A DNA stretch of 64,000 nucleotides from Dorea longicatena (GTDB lineage Bacteria; Bacillota; Clostridia; Lachnospirales; Lachnospiraceae), in the NCBI RefSeq assembly GCF_025150085.1, contig NZ_CP102280.1, positions 2,367,001 to 2,431,000 of the forward strand, written 5' to 3'. Below, piece after piece: positions 52,733-61,273 of this stretch; position 1 is the stretch's first letter, and every line of letters starts with the position of its first letter. The translations under genes were made by a program, and so were the position numbers. A model generated the notes under the pieces. That model did no database searches and was not told the DNA's origin. It was given only the letters and a program-made list of their open reading frames with translations.

Positions 52733-52738
52733 ATTGTA
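52733..52738 (-). promoter_or_regulatory. Extended -10 element ahead of the bacteriocin immunity operon
   Basis: TACAAT on the minus strand with TGG directly before it fits an extended -10 (TGn); the -35 is poor. The position suits transcription of the leader-like peptide and the immunity/ABC pair separately from tnpX-tnpV. Confidence 0.4.
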
Positions 52739-52820
52739 CCATAAAACTCGTGAACAATTCTACCGCAACTTTGGACTACATGAGAAAAGTCCGAACAGTT
52801 TTCTGCCCGGACTTCCTCGC

Positions 52821-53165
52821 TCAATCATAAATCAATTCCACTTTCACAATCTCCTCTGCCTGTGCCTTGCAAGCGTTCATCTGCCGCACCCATTCCATTT
52901 GGTTTTCGGCTTTCAGTTGCTCGGTCACGCCGTTTTGCTCTGCCAGTGACCGCACGATCAGCTCCATGCGGTTTCGTGCTGTTTCGTCAATCTCGGCGCA
53001 ATGCTCAAAGAGCTTGTCGGATAGCACCAGCTCATTGAACAGTATCGGACGGTGCATTTCCAGATACGCCTTGCGAAGTCTGCCGTAGTGTCCGAGGGGC
53101 TTGGTCTTGCGGATAATGATGTTTGGGATAAGATAATCGCCGTTCTGTGTGTAAGTGATATTCAT
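52821..53165 (-). CDS. tnpV: TnpV-family transposon protein
   Basis: A 114-aa protein. GDYLIPNIIIRKTKPLGHYG, YLEMHRPILFNELVLSDKLF and QMEWVRQMNACKAQAEEIVK (near the end) are the conserved TnpV segments. It is found right after tnpX in Tn4451-type transposons. The start overlaps the recombinase stop (ATGA). Function not known. Confidence 0.9.
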   Translation of the reverse strand: MNITYTQNGDYLIPNIIIRKTKPLGHYGRLRKAYLEMHRPILFNELVLSDKLFEHCAEIDETARNRMELIVRSLAEQNGVTEQLKAENQMEWVRQMNACKAQAEEIVKVELIYD

Positions 53166-55048
53166 GCTGTTTGTACTCCTTTCATCGGCTCTCTCTGCGG
53201 TAAACTGCTGACAGGGACGAACACGCCCTTTGCAATGTCCTCCGCACGAATGGCGGCTTTCTTGGCTTCGATTTCTGCCTTTTTCCGCTTTTTGATTTTG
53301 TCCTCGTATCGCTTCTGTGCTCCGCTGGCTTTACGCTTCAAGTAGTTCTGATGAAGCCTGTCCTTGCGTTCCTCACGTTTGCGGATTTCCTCTAATTCTT
53401 CCGGGGTCAGCTCCACTTCTCCAAACGCCGGGGGAACAAATCGCCCGACAAAATTGAAGTAAATCTCGACCTCCTGTGTGGTCTGTATACTGCCTTTGCG
53501 GTCACGCTCATGCACAAGGATTTTCTCGATAAACTCGTTGAGCATAGCAATGGTCAGCTTGTCGAAGTTCTCGTATTTGTCAATCAGAGCGATAAAACGG
53601 TCAGCGTCCTTTTCGTGCTTCTCGTAGCTCTTGACTGCCTTTTCCAGAGCAGAGATTTCAGCGGTAAGCTCGGTCTGCTCCTTTTCGTATTGAGCGTCCA
53701 GAGTGGCGTATCTGCTGTCGGACAGCTTTCCTAAAATGTTGTCCTCATAGATTTTGCAGAGCAGGACTTCCAGCTCGGAAACTCTCTGCTTTGCTGTGGC
53801 AAGGCGTGTCCGCTGTTTCCTGACCTCTGCCGTCTGCTGGCTGGACTGTGCTTCCTGCACCACACGGACAAACTCGGCTCTGTCATGCTTGGCATACTCT
53901 GCAATGGCTTTCAGCATTTCAGAGACAAGGGACAGTACCACATCTTCATTGATACGGTGCTGTGTCGTGCAGAGCTTTCCAACTGGGACTTTGCTGTATT
54001 GGGAACAGGTGTATTGAGAAATGCGCTTGCCGTTATTGGTGCGGTGAACATACATCTTGCCGCCGCAATCGGCACAATAAAGCAAGCCCGTGAGGGGAGC
54101 TGCTTCGCCCCAGCCGTCCGGGTAGCGTCTGACATTCCCACGGATTTTCTGCACAAGGTCAAAGGTCTGCTGGTCAATAATGGCTTCGTGCGTATTCTCA
54201 AAAATCGTCCATTCGTCCTCTGGGACATAATGGCTTTTCTTGTCCTTGAAGTGCTTTCGGGTCTTGAAATTGATGGTGTGTCCCAGATACTCACGCTTTT
54301 CAAGAATGTTGCAAATGGTGGAAGAACCCCAGCCGTACACATCTTTGAAAGTCTTGTTTTTGTTCACGCCCTCGCCGTGTTGGGCAAGGTAAGCAGACGG
54401 AATAAGCACCTTTTCCGATTTCAGTTTGCTGGCGATCTGATACGGACCGTAACCCTCAATCGTCATGGCAAAGATGCGCTTGACCACCTCTGCGGCTTCG
54501 GGGTCAACCAACCATTGGTCTCTGGCTTCGTTCCAGAGATAGCCGTAAATGACCGTGCCTGTGAGGTGCTTGCCGGACTTGCCTTTTGACTGGAAAGTGG
54601 AACGGATTTTACGGCTGGTGTCTCTGGCGTAATACTCGTTCATAATGTTGCGGAAAGGGGTAAAATCATCGTCCCCTCTGGCACTGTCCACGCCGTCATT
54701 GATGGCGATAAGGCGAACGCCACGCTGACGCAGGATTTCCATAATCTGACCGACTTTCAGATAGTCACGACCCATGCGACTCATGTCCTTGATACACAGG
54801 TACTCCACATTCCCGGCTTCAACCTCTTTCATCATTGCCAAAAATCCGGGGCGGTCAAAGCAGGTGCCGCTAATGCCATCGTCTGTGAAATGGACAATGT
54901 TTGTAAAGCCCTGCCGTGCGGCGAACTCCTCCAACATAGCTTTTTGATTGGAAATGGAATTGCTCTCACGCTGTTGGTCATCATCTTTGCCAAAGTCATC
55001 ACGGCTCAGTCGTTCGTACAGAGCAGTGATTTTCTCGTTTTTTCTCAT
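53162..55048 (-). CDS. tnpX: Large serine recombinase, TnpX/TndX type
   Basis: A 628-aa recombinase. The resolvase domain holds the Ser nucleophile in ALYERLSRDDF (about residue 15). The recombinase domain follows. A zinc ribbon has CADCGGKMYVHR, then CSQYSKVPVGKLC (about 330-370). There is a coiled coil and a DUF4368-like end. It excises and inserts the transposon through a dinucleotide core (here CC/GG). GGAGCG lies upstream of ATG at 55048. The frame stays open upstream into virD4. Confidence 0.92.
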   Translation of the reverse strand: MRKNEKITALYERLSRDDFGKDDDQQRESNSISNQKAMLEEFAARQGFTNIVHFTDDGISGTCFDRPGFLAMMKEVEAGNVEYLCIKDMSRMGRDYLKVGQIMEILRQRGVRLIAINDGVDSARGDDDFTPFRNIMNEYYARDTSRKIRSTFQSKGKSGKHLTGTVIYGYLWNEARDQWLVDPEAAEVVKRIFAMTIEGYGPYQIASKLKSEKVLIPSAYLAQHGEGVNKNKTFKDVYGWGSSTICNILEKREYLGHTINFKTRKHFKDKKSHYVPEDEWTIFENTHEAIIDQQTFDLVQKIRGNVRRYPDGWGEAAPLTGLLYCADCGGKMYVHRTNNGKRISQYTCSQYSKVPVGKLCTTQHRINEDVVLSLVSEMLKAIAEYAKHDRAEFVRVVQEAQSSQQTAEVRKQRTRLATAKQRVSELEVLLCKIYEDNILGKLSDSRYATLDAQYEKEQTELTAEISALEKAVKSYEKHEKDADRFIALIDKYENFDKLTIAMLNEFIEKILVHERDRKGSIQTTQEVEIYFNFVGRFVPPAFGEVELTPEELEEIRKREERKDRLHQNYLKRKASGAQKRYEDKIKKRKKAEIEAKKAAIRAEDIAKGVFVPVSSLPQREPMKGVQTA

Positions 55049-55136
55049 AACTTGCGCTCCTTTCTTCGGTTTTAAGTTGTGTGTTCTAAGAGACTTCCCA
55101 ACCGCTTGATTAAGAAGTCTTTTAGAGCATACAACA

Positions 55137-56041
55137 CCTGCCGCCTGCTTGTAAATGTGATACTGCTTGACGGCAATGCTGTCCGGGTCCCGCATCTCCA
55201 GACGGTCAAACAAAATGTCCAGAGGGGACTCGTAGTCCTCGTCCTCTTCTTTTACCTGTGCCGAGCCTAACATCTCCATGATCATGGCGAAGTTCTGTTC
55301 TTCCGGTGGAGCTTCGTGGAGCAGATACAGCATCAGTGCCTGAAGCAGTGCGGTTTCGCTCTTCTCCCAGAAGGGATCGGAGGACTGGGAACCTTTGGGT
55401 GTGGTGTTTTGTATCAGATTGGAAATAAGACGGAGCACGTCTTTGTCATCGTGGACATACTCGAATGGATTGTAGCAAAAAGATGTGTCGGGATTGATGA
55501 GGTCAAAGACACGCACCTCATATCCTTTCTTTTCCAGCAGACCGCCTGTCTTTCGGAGCAGCTCGGCTTTCGGATCGGTGATGACCATCGAACAGCAGCA
55601 CTGCATGATGTTTGGCAGGGCAAAGCCTCTGGATTTTCCTGCACCGGAGCCTCCCACTACGAGAATGTTGAGACATCTGCGGTGCTTGTGGGTGTCAAGG
55701 CTAATGCGGAAGTTCTGTGTCAGCAGGATGTTCTGGGAGTACGGCTTCTGGCTATATTTCTTACAGATCTGCCGGGCATCGCCCCATCTGGCAGAGCCAT
55801 GTTCTTCCCCTCTGCGGTAGTTCTTCTGACTGGAATAAAAAATGCCGATCCCGGCTGCGTAAAGTAACGTGCAGACCAGCATCGACTTGATGGTATATTC
55901 CGTATAATGAAACTGGAAGGGATGGTTCAGCTTTTCTGTGAGAACCTCCATTAGCTCGAAAAGATTCCTGCCCGGCTGGATGGCATCCGCAAGCAGGATT
56001 GCTACCCACCAGATGACAGGCAGTCCGGCAAGCCAAATCAC
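55137..56041 (-). pseudogene. VirD4/TraG-type coupling protein, N-terminal part (split by insertion)
   Basis: This begins at GTG 56041 (MIWLAGLPVIWWVAILLADA) with two membrane helices, then Walker A VGGSGAGKSRGF (about residue 130), and ends at YHIYKQAAG. The rest of the ATPase is at 44474-45304. In the present state the frame continues through the transposon end into the serine recombinase, giving a possible 959-aa chimera. It lacks the Walker B and C-terminal regions, so no coupling activity is expected. Confidence 0.9.
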
Positions 56042-56064
56042 CCAGTCTGACTTCCGGCTGTTTG

Positions 56065-56337
56065 TTACCGGGATGGCTGCTGTTTGGGCCTCTCTGCTCT
56101 TGGCAGGTCCGTAATGTGGAAGCTGTCCACTCCCGGAACGAGGGCAAGGCTGCTTCCATTCTCCCAGTTTACGTGGATCTGCCCTGCATCGTCTACCATA
56201 TCCACCTTACCTTTTAAGCCGGGTGGCATGTGGCTCTCCCCCTCCATGCTGTTAAGCGTGACCTCGGTTCCCGGCGGATATCTTCTCCGCATGGCTTCTA
56301 TTCTTTCTTGTGTCATATTTCTGTATATTTGTACCAC
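56065..56337 (-). CDS. DUF4314-domain protein
   Basis: A 90-aa small beta protein. RIEAMRRRYPPGTEVTLNSM, then LKGKVDMVDDAGQIHVNWEN and SLALVPGVDSFHI are the DUF4314 pattern, an SH3-like barrel. Common beside virD4 in ICEs; role unknown. Its stop is 23 bp before the virD4 GTG start. Confidence 0.85.
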   Translation of the reverse strand: MVQIYRNMTQERIEAMRRRYPPGTEVTLNSMEGESHMPPGLKGKVDMVDDAGQIHVNWENGSSLALVPGVDSFHITDLPRAERPKQQPSR

Positions 56338-56346
56338 ATCCTTTCT

Positions 56347-56661
56347 TCATCTTCCCCTTCCACGGTATGGGCGGTATCTGGATTTCATGATCTTTAACAG
56401 GACGCTGTCGATCCCATCGGAATAGCGTCCGTTTTTCAGGTATGTGTCCCGGAGCTGGTTTAAGGCTTCCACGGATTTGCTGTGTTCGGCTTCTGTCAGG
56501 TAGAGCTTTCCCTCTTCCTGCTCTGCCAGCTTCAGAACCAGATCCCGTGTGGTATCCACCGGAAGCCCCTGTTCTTTTTCCTGCCGGAACACTTCCCGGA
56601 GTGCATGGATCAGCATGTGGTTCATGATCCGGTCCATCTTTACATATCGCATTCTTGTCAT
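56347..56661 (-). CDS. Small conserved ICE protein
   Basis: A 104-aa basic helical protein, MTRMRYVKMDRIMNHMLIHA with an Arg-rich end (SRYRPYRGRGR). No known motif; the type is common in clostridial ICEs near relaxase genes. GGAGG is upstream of ATG at 56661. It is 9 bp before the DUF4314 gene. A nucleic-acid-binding or structural role is plausible from charge alone. Confidence 0.65.
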   Translation of the reverse strand: MTRMRYVKMDRIMNHMLIHALREVFRQEKEQGLPVDTTRDLVLKLAEQEEGKLYLTEAEHSKSVEALNQLRDTYLKNGRYSDGIDSVLLKIMKSRYRPYRGRGR

Positions 56662-56757
56662 AGGCGAGCCTCCTTTTTTCCTCTTTTTTCTCAACCACAA
56701 CATACCACACTTCCTCCCGGAAAGCTACTGCAAAAGAGCCGGAAAAGCCCCTTTTTA

Positions 56758-57696
56758 TCAGCGTTCCGGGGACTTTTTACTCTTGGCAGGTTTCTCCGTT
56801 TTTTCCTCCGGGATGGCAAATTCATCGGTCATAAATTCCTGCTCGCTTTTGCCAAGGTTGCGGTCTACCTGCTTGCCAATGGAATAGGCTGCACTCTTTA
56901 CATCCTGGATAAAGGAGCGGAGTTCTTTCGGATCTTTCTGTCCGAATGCCTGCATCTGGCATACCTTGTCAAAGGAAAAACCGGAGACATCCACGCCGTA
57001 TTTCTGTGCTGTCACATACGCCGCACAATAGGCCTGTGCCGATACCCCTGCCCGGCTGTAGCTTCCATCGTGATGGTCAAGGGATGCACAGGCCAGCTCC
57101 CGGCTGATGGAATGGAACGTTGCATTTTCGCTCATGCCATTTCGGACATAGATCGTCCGCTTGTTCGGGATATACTGTGCCTGTACCTTATCCGGCAGGT
57201 GGTCTGCAATCTGAATCCGTACCTCGCTGTCGGTCAGCAGTGCTTCCATCAGCTGGTCCATCGGCTTTGGCTCTGCCTCTTCCGGCTGCTTGGTACGGAT
57301 CTGGCTGATGTCATAGGCTTTCTGGATGGAGTACCCCTGCTGGATGACACCGTCCTTTTCATATTCCTGTCCGACAATGAAGTTGTATCCCTTGCTTCCG
57401 GTCTTGACTACCTTACCTTCTTCCTTCCATTTTTCAAAGGTCTTGACCTGCCGGATCTCCGGATTCTGTGCATAAAGCAGGAACAGGTTGTCTGTCCTCT
57501 GCGGCTTGCACTGTCCCATAAAATCAAGGAATCCTTTTAAGGAGTCCCCATTCTGGAAGACCTCCTGTGCCTTTCCATCGATCATACCCCAGATTTCTTC
57601 CCTCTCCTGCTTTTTCTGTGCGGCATATTCTTCTTTCGATAACCGCTGGGTGGACTGCTCCTGCGTGTCCTGCCCTAAAAATTTTGTCAGGTCCAT
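56758..57696 (-). CDS. ArdC/LtrC-like protein with degenerate metallopeptidase motif
   Basis: A 312-aa protein. Residues 15-150 resemble the ssDNA-binding N-terminal domain of ArdC/LtrC (NLFLLYAQNPEIRQVKTFEK, YNFIVGQEYEKDG). The C-terminal part resembles the matching metallopeptidase domain, but the HExxH position reads RELAC in HSISRELACASLDHH. It may protect incoming single-stranded DNA, as ArdC does, without proteolysis. It lies four bases after the PcfB gene stop. Confidence 0.7.
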   Translation of the reverse strand: MDLTKFLGQDTQEQSTQRLSKEEYAAQKKQEREEIWGMIDGKAQEVFQNGDSLKGFLDFMGQCKPQRTDNLFLLYAQNPEIRQVKTFEKWKEEGKVVKTGSKGYNFIVGQEYEKDGVIQQGYSIQKAYDISQIRTKQPEEAEPKPMDQLMEALLTDSEVRIQIADHLPDKVQAQYIPNKRTIYVRNGMSENATFHSISRELACASLDHHDGSYSRAGVSAQAYCAAYVTAQKYGVDVSGFSFDKVCQMQAFGQKDPKELRSFIQDVKSAAYSIGKQVDRNLGKSEQEFMTDEFAIPEEKTEKPAKSKKSPER

Positions 57697-57699
57697 CTT

Positions 57700-58539
57700 C
57701 TACCTCGCTTTCACCTTTCGTTTATTTCTCGCTTTCTTCTGCGTTTTCTTTGGTCCACGGTTCTTTTCCCGGCTCTTCTTCTGGGATTCCTCTGCTTTCT
57801 CCCGTTTGATGTTCTCCAGCTCCCGGCGGACACTGGGACGCTCCTGTTCCCTTGGCTTTGCTCCATCAGTCCCGTTTTCCTGCCCGGTAGAAATATTTCT
57901 GCTGTGCAAGGAAGAGCCGGACAGATTCTCTTCCCCCTCTTCCTGCACCGGGATAAAATTTTCCAGTTCAGAAAACTCCTTTTCGGGGTGGTTCTGATTC
58001 TTTTCCCCTTCCGAAAAATCCATATCACCGACCTGGAATGCTTCGTCCAGATCGCTGATCTCGAACTGCACCTCGCCCTCCGGCATCTGTACGGTTTCCT
58101 GTACTGCTTCGGTTTCCGGTGCTTCCATTCCGGCAGTTACCTCATGGACAGCTTCCCCGACTTCGCTTCTTACAAAATCAAGGTTCATCTTATCCATGAC
58201 ACGGTTGACTTTGGCTGCGTCATCCGCAAAGACCATGACCTCGCTCATCTCCGGGTTCTTTTTATCCCGGATGATCACATAGAGCAGTCCCCGTTTCCTG
58301 CCCTCACTGCAGAATTCTCTCAGGCGGTCGGACGGCACGGTAAAGAACTTCAATGGCTTGTTCTCCTTTAACATCCGCACCATCCGGGTTCTGCCCCTCG
58401 TTTTCTTCTGGTCTTTTAATACGGCGGCAACAAATACCGCCAGATGCTTTGCCAGCGTACCCGAAAGCCTGAGCCCGTGGTCCACGCCGTCCAGCGAATA
58501 CCGGACGATCTGGTCCGCCGCATCGCCTCCATAATTCAT
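57700..58539 (-). CDS. PcfB-family relaxosome protein
   Basis: A 279-aa protein. Residues 1-140 match PcfB (DUF3801): NYGGDAADQIVRYSLDGVDH, KHLAVFVAAVLKDQKKTRGR and KFFTVPSDRLREFCSEGRKR. The rest is acidic then Lys/Arg-rich. PcfB links the relaxase to the coupling protein. ATG at 58539 is 5 bp after the relaxase stop; upstream extension has no ribosome site. Confidence 0.88.
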   Translation of the reverse strand: MNYGGDAADQIVRYSLDGVDHGLRLSGTLAKHLAVFVAAVLKDQKKTRGRTRMVRMLKENKPLKFFTVPSDRLREFCSEGRKRGLLYVIIRDKKNPEMSEVMVFADDAAKVNRVMDKMNLDFVRSEVGEAVHEVTAGMEAPETEAVQETVQMPEGEVQFEISDLDEAFQVGDMDFSEGEKNQNHPEKEFSELENFIPVQEEGEENLSGSSLHSRNISTGQENGTDGAKPREQERPSVRRELENIKREKAEESQKKSREKNRGPKKTQKKARNKRKVKAR

Positions 58540-58544
58540 ATCAT

Positions 58545-59840
58545 TCACCTGCTTTCTGTTCTCGGTTGTCTGTTTTTCTCCGTCTGCTCTTCCTGTTCTG
58601 CCTGCCTCTGGATCTGCTCTGCCAGACGCATCTTTTCTTCCATCTCTCTGGACTGCTGTTCGATCCGGATACAAAGGCGGATATCCTTCCGAAGCGGCTT
58701 TAGTTCTTCGGTGATCTGACCGATCCTGGCACTGTCCGGTTCGCTCCGGTAGAGCCGCTTCCGTTCTTTGGTGAGTGCCTGCACCTGTTCTTCCAATGGA
58801 ATTCGGTAGACAAGCAGCTCTTCACGGGTGGTGATCTGATGCTTCTGGAGAAATTCCATCTGCTCGATCCTGGCATCCAGTTTCCGGATATCTGCCCGGA
58901 GCACCGGGGAGATCCTTTTGGGTTTCTGCTTCAGAACACCCATCTGGTACAGATAGGAATAGTACAGGGCCTGTATCCCTTTTAACTTCTTTTTCGGGGG
59001 TCGGGAAGCTCCTTCTTTTCCAGCAGGTGTCCTGCTCTTTGGCTGCAAGATCCACTGTCGGATGCCCTCTTCCGAATAATTCTTCCCAAGGCTCCGCAGA
59101 CGGATATACCGTTCCATTCCCGGTGCTTTTAATGCAATGTACTTCCGGTTCAGCTTCCACTGGTATCCCCTCTGCTTCATCTGATCCAGGAACTGTTTCC
59201 ATGTGAAGCTCTCTGCCACTGCATCCCGGATATCCAGACGGATCGAGGTTCTCCAGGTCGGCTTTCCGTCCTGTTCTGCCATCCACTGGGCGTAGGATTT
59301 CCCCTTGCCGTTTTTCGGCTCGATGACGGATAAGCCGTATTTCAGGCATAAGGCATCCGAAGCTTTCCGCACATCTTCGTAGTAACTCCTGCTGTTGCTG
59401 TGATATTTTTTCCCATCTTCCATGCTCACGGAATTAAACACAATGTGGTTATGGTAATGCTCCGTGTTCAGATGGGTAGTGATCACTGCTTCGTATTTTC
59501 CCTGCAGGAGCCTTTTTGCCAGCTCCATGCCGATCCGGTGGGCCAGCTCTGGGGTGACTTCCCCTTTGGCAAAGCTCTGCACCAGATGGAAGCCCTGCAC
59601 CCCGTCCATCTTGTGGTATCGTTTCTTTGTAGCTACCATATCTTGATAGGCAGTCTCACAGACACAGCCGATGGCATCCTCAAAAATGGAACGCTCCGTC
59701 TTGTCCCGGTTCATGGCGTAATCAATGGCTTCTTCCAGAGAGCCGGCACTTTGCCCTTTTTTTGTGGTCTTATCCTTGTTTCGGATGTACGTGATGGAAT
59801 TGTCCAGACGGCTGACCGGGATGATACTGGTGTATGCCAT
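58545..59840 (-). CDS. MobP-type relaxase (relaxase/mobilization nuclease)
   Basis: A 431-aa protein. Catalytic histidines are in THLNTEHYHNHIVFNSV (about residues 121-137), with candidate Tyr residues near the front (ITYIRNKDKT, IDYAMNRD). The C-terminus is a helical, charged region. It nicks the ICE oriT and leads the strand into the recipient. MobC is encoded directly upstream and PcfB directly downstream. Confidence 0.92.
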   Translation of the reverse strand: MAYTSIIPVSRLDNSITYIRNKDKTTKKGQSAGSLEEAIDYAMNRDKTERSIFEDAIGCVCETAYQDMVATKKRYHKMDGVQGFHLVQSFAKGEVTPELAHRIGMELAKRLLQGKYEAVITTHLNTEHYHNHIVFNSVSMEDGKKYHSNSRSYYEDVRKASDALCLKYGLSVIEPKNGKGKSYAQWMAEQDGKPTWRTSIRLDIRDAVAESFTWKQFLDQMKQRGYQWKLNRKYIALKAPGMERYIRLRSLGKNYSEEGIRQWILQPKSRTPAGKEGASRPPKKKLKGIQALYYSYLYQMGVLKQKPKRISPVLRADIRKLDARIEQMEFLQKHQITTREELLVYRIPLEEQVQALTKERKRLYRSEPDSARIGQITEELKPLRKDIRLCIRIEQQSREMEEKMRLAEQIQRQAEQEEQTEKNRQPRTESR

Positions 59841-59843
59841 CGG

Positions 59844-60152
59844 CTACCATTCCTCTTTGACCAGCCTCCATGTTTCTTTTGTCATGCGGAGCATTTCCCG
59901 GATGCTCTCTTCCCCGGCCATCCCACAGCCGTTAGCTACATGGGCAAGCTGGTTGGCATTGTTGCACAGACCGGATATTTTCCGCAAAAGCTCCGTATGA
60001 TGCTCACAGGGTCTTGCCCGGACTTCGCCGCCCATGACAAGGGAACGGATATATTCCTCACGGGACAGGCCGCTTTTCTCTACCTGCTCTTCCAGAAAAC
60101 GCAGCTCCTTCGCATTGAGGCGGACTGGTATCACATGGTTTCTTTTTCTCAT
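59844..60152 (-). CDS. mobC: MobC-family relaxosome protein
   Basis: A 102-aa protein. A ribbon-helix-helix-like front (IPVRLNAKELRFLEEQVEKS) is followed by the MobC region (LLRKISGLCNNANQLAHVAN). It aids strand opening at oriT. ATG at 60152 is preferred; an in-frame ATG 42 nt earlier is possible. It ends 3 bp before the relaxase start. Confidence 0.88.
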   Translation of the reverse strand: MRKRNHVIPVRLNAKELRFLEEQVEKSGLSREEYIRSLVMGGEVRARPCEHHTELLRKISGLCNNANQLAHVANGCGMAGEESIREMLRMTKETWRLVKEEW

Positions 60153-60193
60153 CTCTTCACCTGCTTTCCAACGGGTTATTGGTTGTTGCTCCA

Positions 60194-60274
60194 TTACATT
60201 TCACGATTTTTCCAGATCAGGAAACCTGCCAGGACGCCGATGGCTACCGCTGCAGCAATGATTTTTTTCTTCAT
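60194..60274 (-). CDS. Tiny membrane peptide
   Basis: A 26-aa reading, MKKKIIAAAVAIGVLAGFLI then WKNREM: a single hydrophobic helix with positive flanks. GGGGTGAGG lies about 7 nt before the ATG. It is between DUF3789-like and mobC genes with no room for another feature. Small single-helix proteins are common in transfer operons; function unknown. Confidence 0.55.
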   Translation of the reverse strand: MKKKIIAAAVAIGVLAGFLIWKNREM

Positions 60275-60281
60275 ATGGGCC

Positions 60282-60659
60282 TCACCCCCTTTCCGATACC
60301 TGGCACAGCACCATCGGGGCGAACATGATCCCTCTCTTTTCCATCTCTTTTGCAAATTCCAGAAGGTTCCATTTCTTCCCATCGATCATGGCAGAATCGG
60401 CATCCAGATAATGGCAGGTGGATACATTCCGCTCTCCATTTGGGGCATTCTGCACAAGGCTTTCTCCGTCTGCCAGACGGAATAGTTCCTCTCCCTGGCT
60501 GTTTACAAAACAGATGCACACGCCGTGGTCGATGATCTCCTTCCGTTTCATCCGGCACCGCTCCAGTGCCTCATCCTCACGCTTCCCAGCTATGAAAAGA
60601 CACATTGCAAAAATTCCCATTACTCCTCCGGTCATTGTGCCAAGTATAAATCCCAACAT
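60282..60659 (-). CDS. DUF3789-like membrane protein
   Basis: A 125-aa protein beginning MLGFILGTMTGGVMGIFAMC, one helix that matches DUF3789, followed by a soluble region (HGVCICFVNSQGEELFRLAD). AAAGGAG precedes ATG at 60659. The soluble part is longer than usual DUF3789 proteins (about 40-60 aa), so it may be a fusion. It is upstream of the tiny peptide with an 8-bp gap. Confidence 0.65.
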   Translation of the reverse strand: MLGFILGTMTGGVMGIFAMCLFIAGKREDEALERCRMKRKEIIDHGVCICFVNSQGEELFRLADGESLVQNAPNGERNVSTCHYLDADSAMIDGKKWNLLEFAKEMEKRGIMFAPMVLCQVSERG

Positions 60660-60801
60660 TTTTTCGTTCTCCTTTCGTCTGTTTACGGCTCGGTATGGGG
60701 GATTGGGGTTCTCCCCAAAGTGCGTTTGGATATCCAAACGCTATGCTTGCAAAACCAGTCGCATCCGGTTTCGTCCCCTCTGAACCAGTTGTTTTTCTGA
60801 A

Positions 60802-61134
60802 TCATTCATTTTCCTTGATTTTGCTCAACCCATCCAGTGTGGTACAGATGATATGGAGTCTGTCAGCCATGCTGATCTCCGTGTTCATCGTCCCGGTGGT
60901 CTCTTTTCCGCAGACAACCACCATCCTGCACCGCCTTAATATCTGGTGGGACATTCTCCGCATGGCCTGCATATCCTCTGCATCCCCGTCATCAAGGAAT
61001 GGGGAAAAGCTGTACTGCGGGCAGATCGGCACATATCCCAGTTCGTAGATCTTCCGGCAGTACCGCTGTACTTTGGTCTTTCCTTCTTCTGCAGAACAGC
61101 AGACATAAGCAAGTGCCTGTTCCAATACGACCAT
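60802..61134 (-). CDS. Nucleoside-deoxyribosyltransferase-like protein (DUF4406/DUF7768 type)
   Basis: A 110-aa protein of Rossmann-like shape: EQALAYVCCSAEEGKTKVQR, ELGYVPICPQYSFSPFLDDG and RRCRMVVVCGKETTGTMNTE match small DUF4406/DUF7768 proteins of phages and ICEs, which may salvage or modify nucleosides. The start is either ATG at 61134 (AGGAAAGGAG just before it) or the nearby TTG three codons later. A longer reading to 61356 is out of keeping with the family. Confidence 0.65.
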   Translation of the reverse strand: MVVLEQALAYVCCSAEEGKTKVQRYCRKIYELGYVPICPQYSFSPFLDDGDAEDMQAMRRMSHQILRRCRMVVVCGKETTGTMNTEISMADRLHIICTTLDGLSKIKENE

Positions 61135-61212
61135 CTCCTTTCCTGGCCGGACAGGTTTCCTCTGCCCGGCGTTTTTCCAAAAAGAAACACCCACAAAGCA
61201 TTCCGCTCTGTG

Positions 61213-61270
61213 GATGTCTTGTGGACATCTGGATTCTTTTCTTCTCTTTTTCAGATGTCTGCCAGACATC
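61213..61270. repeat. Two hairpins with the same GATGTC stem
   Basis: GATGTC..GACATC at 61213-61229 and AGATGTCT..AGACATC at 61253-61270, 40 bp apart, sit in the 140-bp gap between the methyltransferase and the next gene. They could stabilise or process the mRNA, or be operator copies. Confidence 0.4.
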
Positions 61271-61273
61271 CGG

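Larger units (their letters stand above)
45305..55138 (-). mobile_element. Tn4451-type mobilizable transposon nested in virD4
   Basis: Gene order by transcription is tnpX-like serine recombinase, tnpV, bacteriocin immunity/ABC cargo, DUF3847, relaxase, small zinc-ribbon protein, primase/ATPase, tnpW: the Tn4451 plan with a new cargo. The ends are marked by CC at 45303-45304 and 55137-55138. Removing 45305-55138 joins the two virD4 parts in frame (905 nt plus 829 nt equals 578 codons with stop). Confidence 0.88.

Noticed and set aside
53885..54589. 234-codon plus-strand reading inside the serine recombinase
   Set aside because: Shadow of a gene with intact catalytic and zinc-ribbon motifs on the other strand.
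55761..56159. 132-codon minus-strand reading over the virD4 start
   Set aside because: Out of frame with VirD4 and DUF4314, both recognised; no family features.
56482..57540. 352-codon plus-strand reading
   Set aside because: It is antisense to the ArdC-like gene and its neighbour; composition-driven shadow without a ribosome site or known motif.
59400..60485. 361-codon plus-strand reading
   Set aside because: Antisense to the relaxase and mobC genes, which have clear family motifs.
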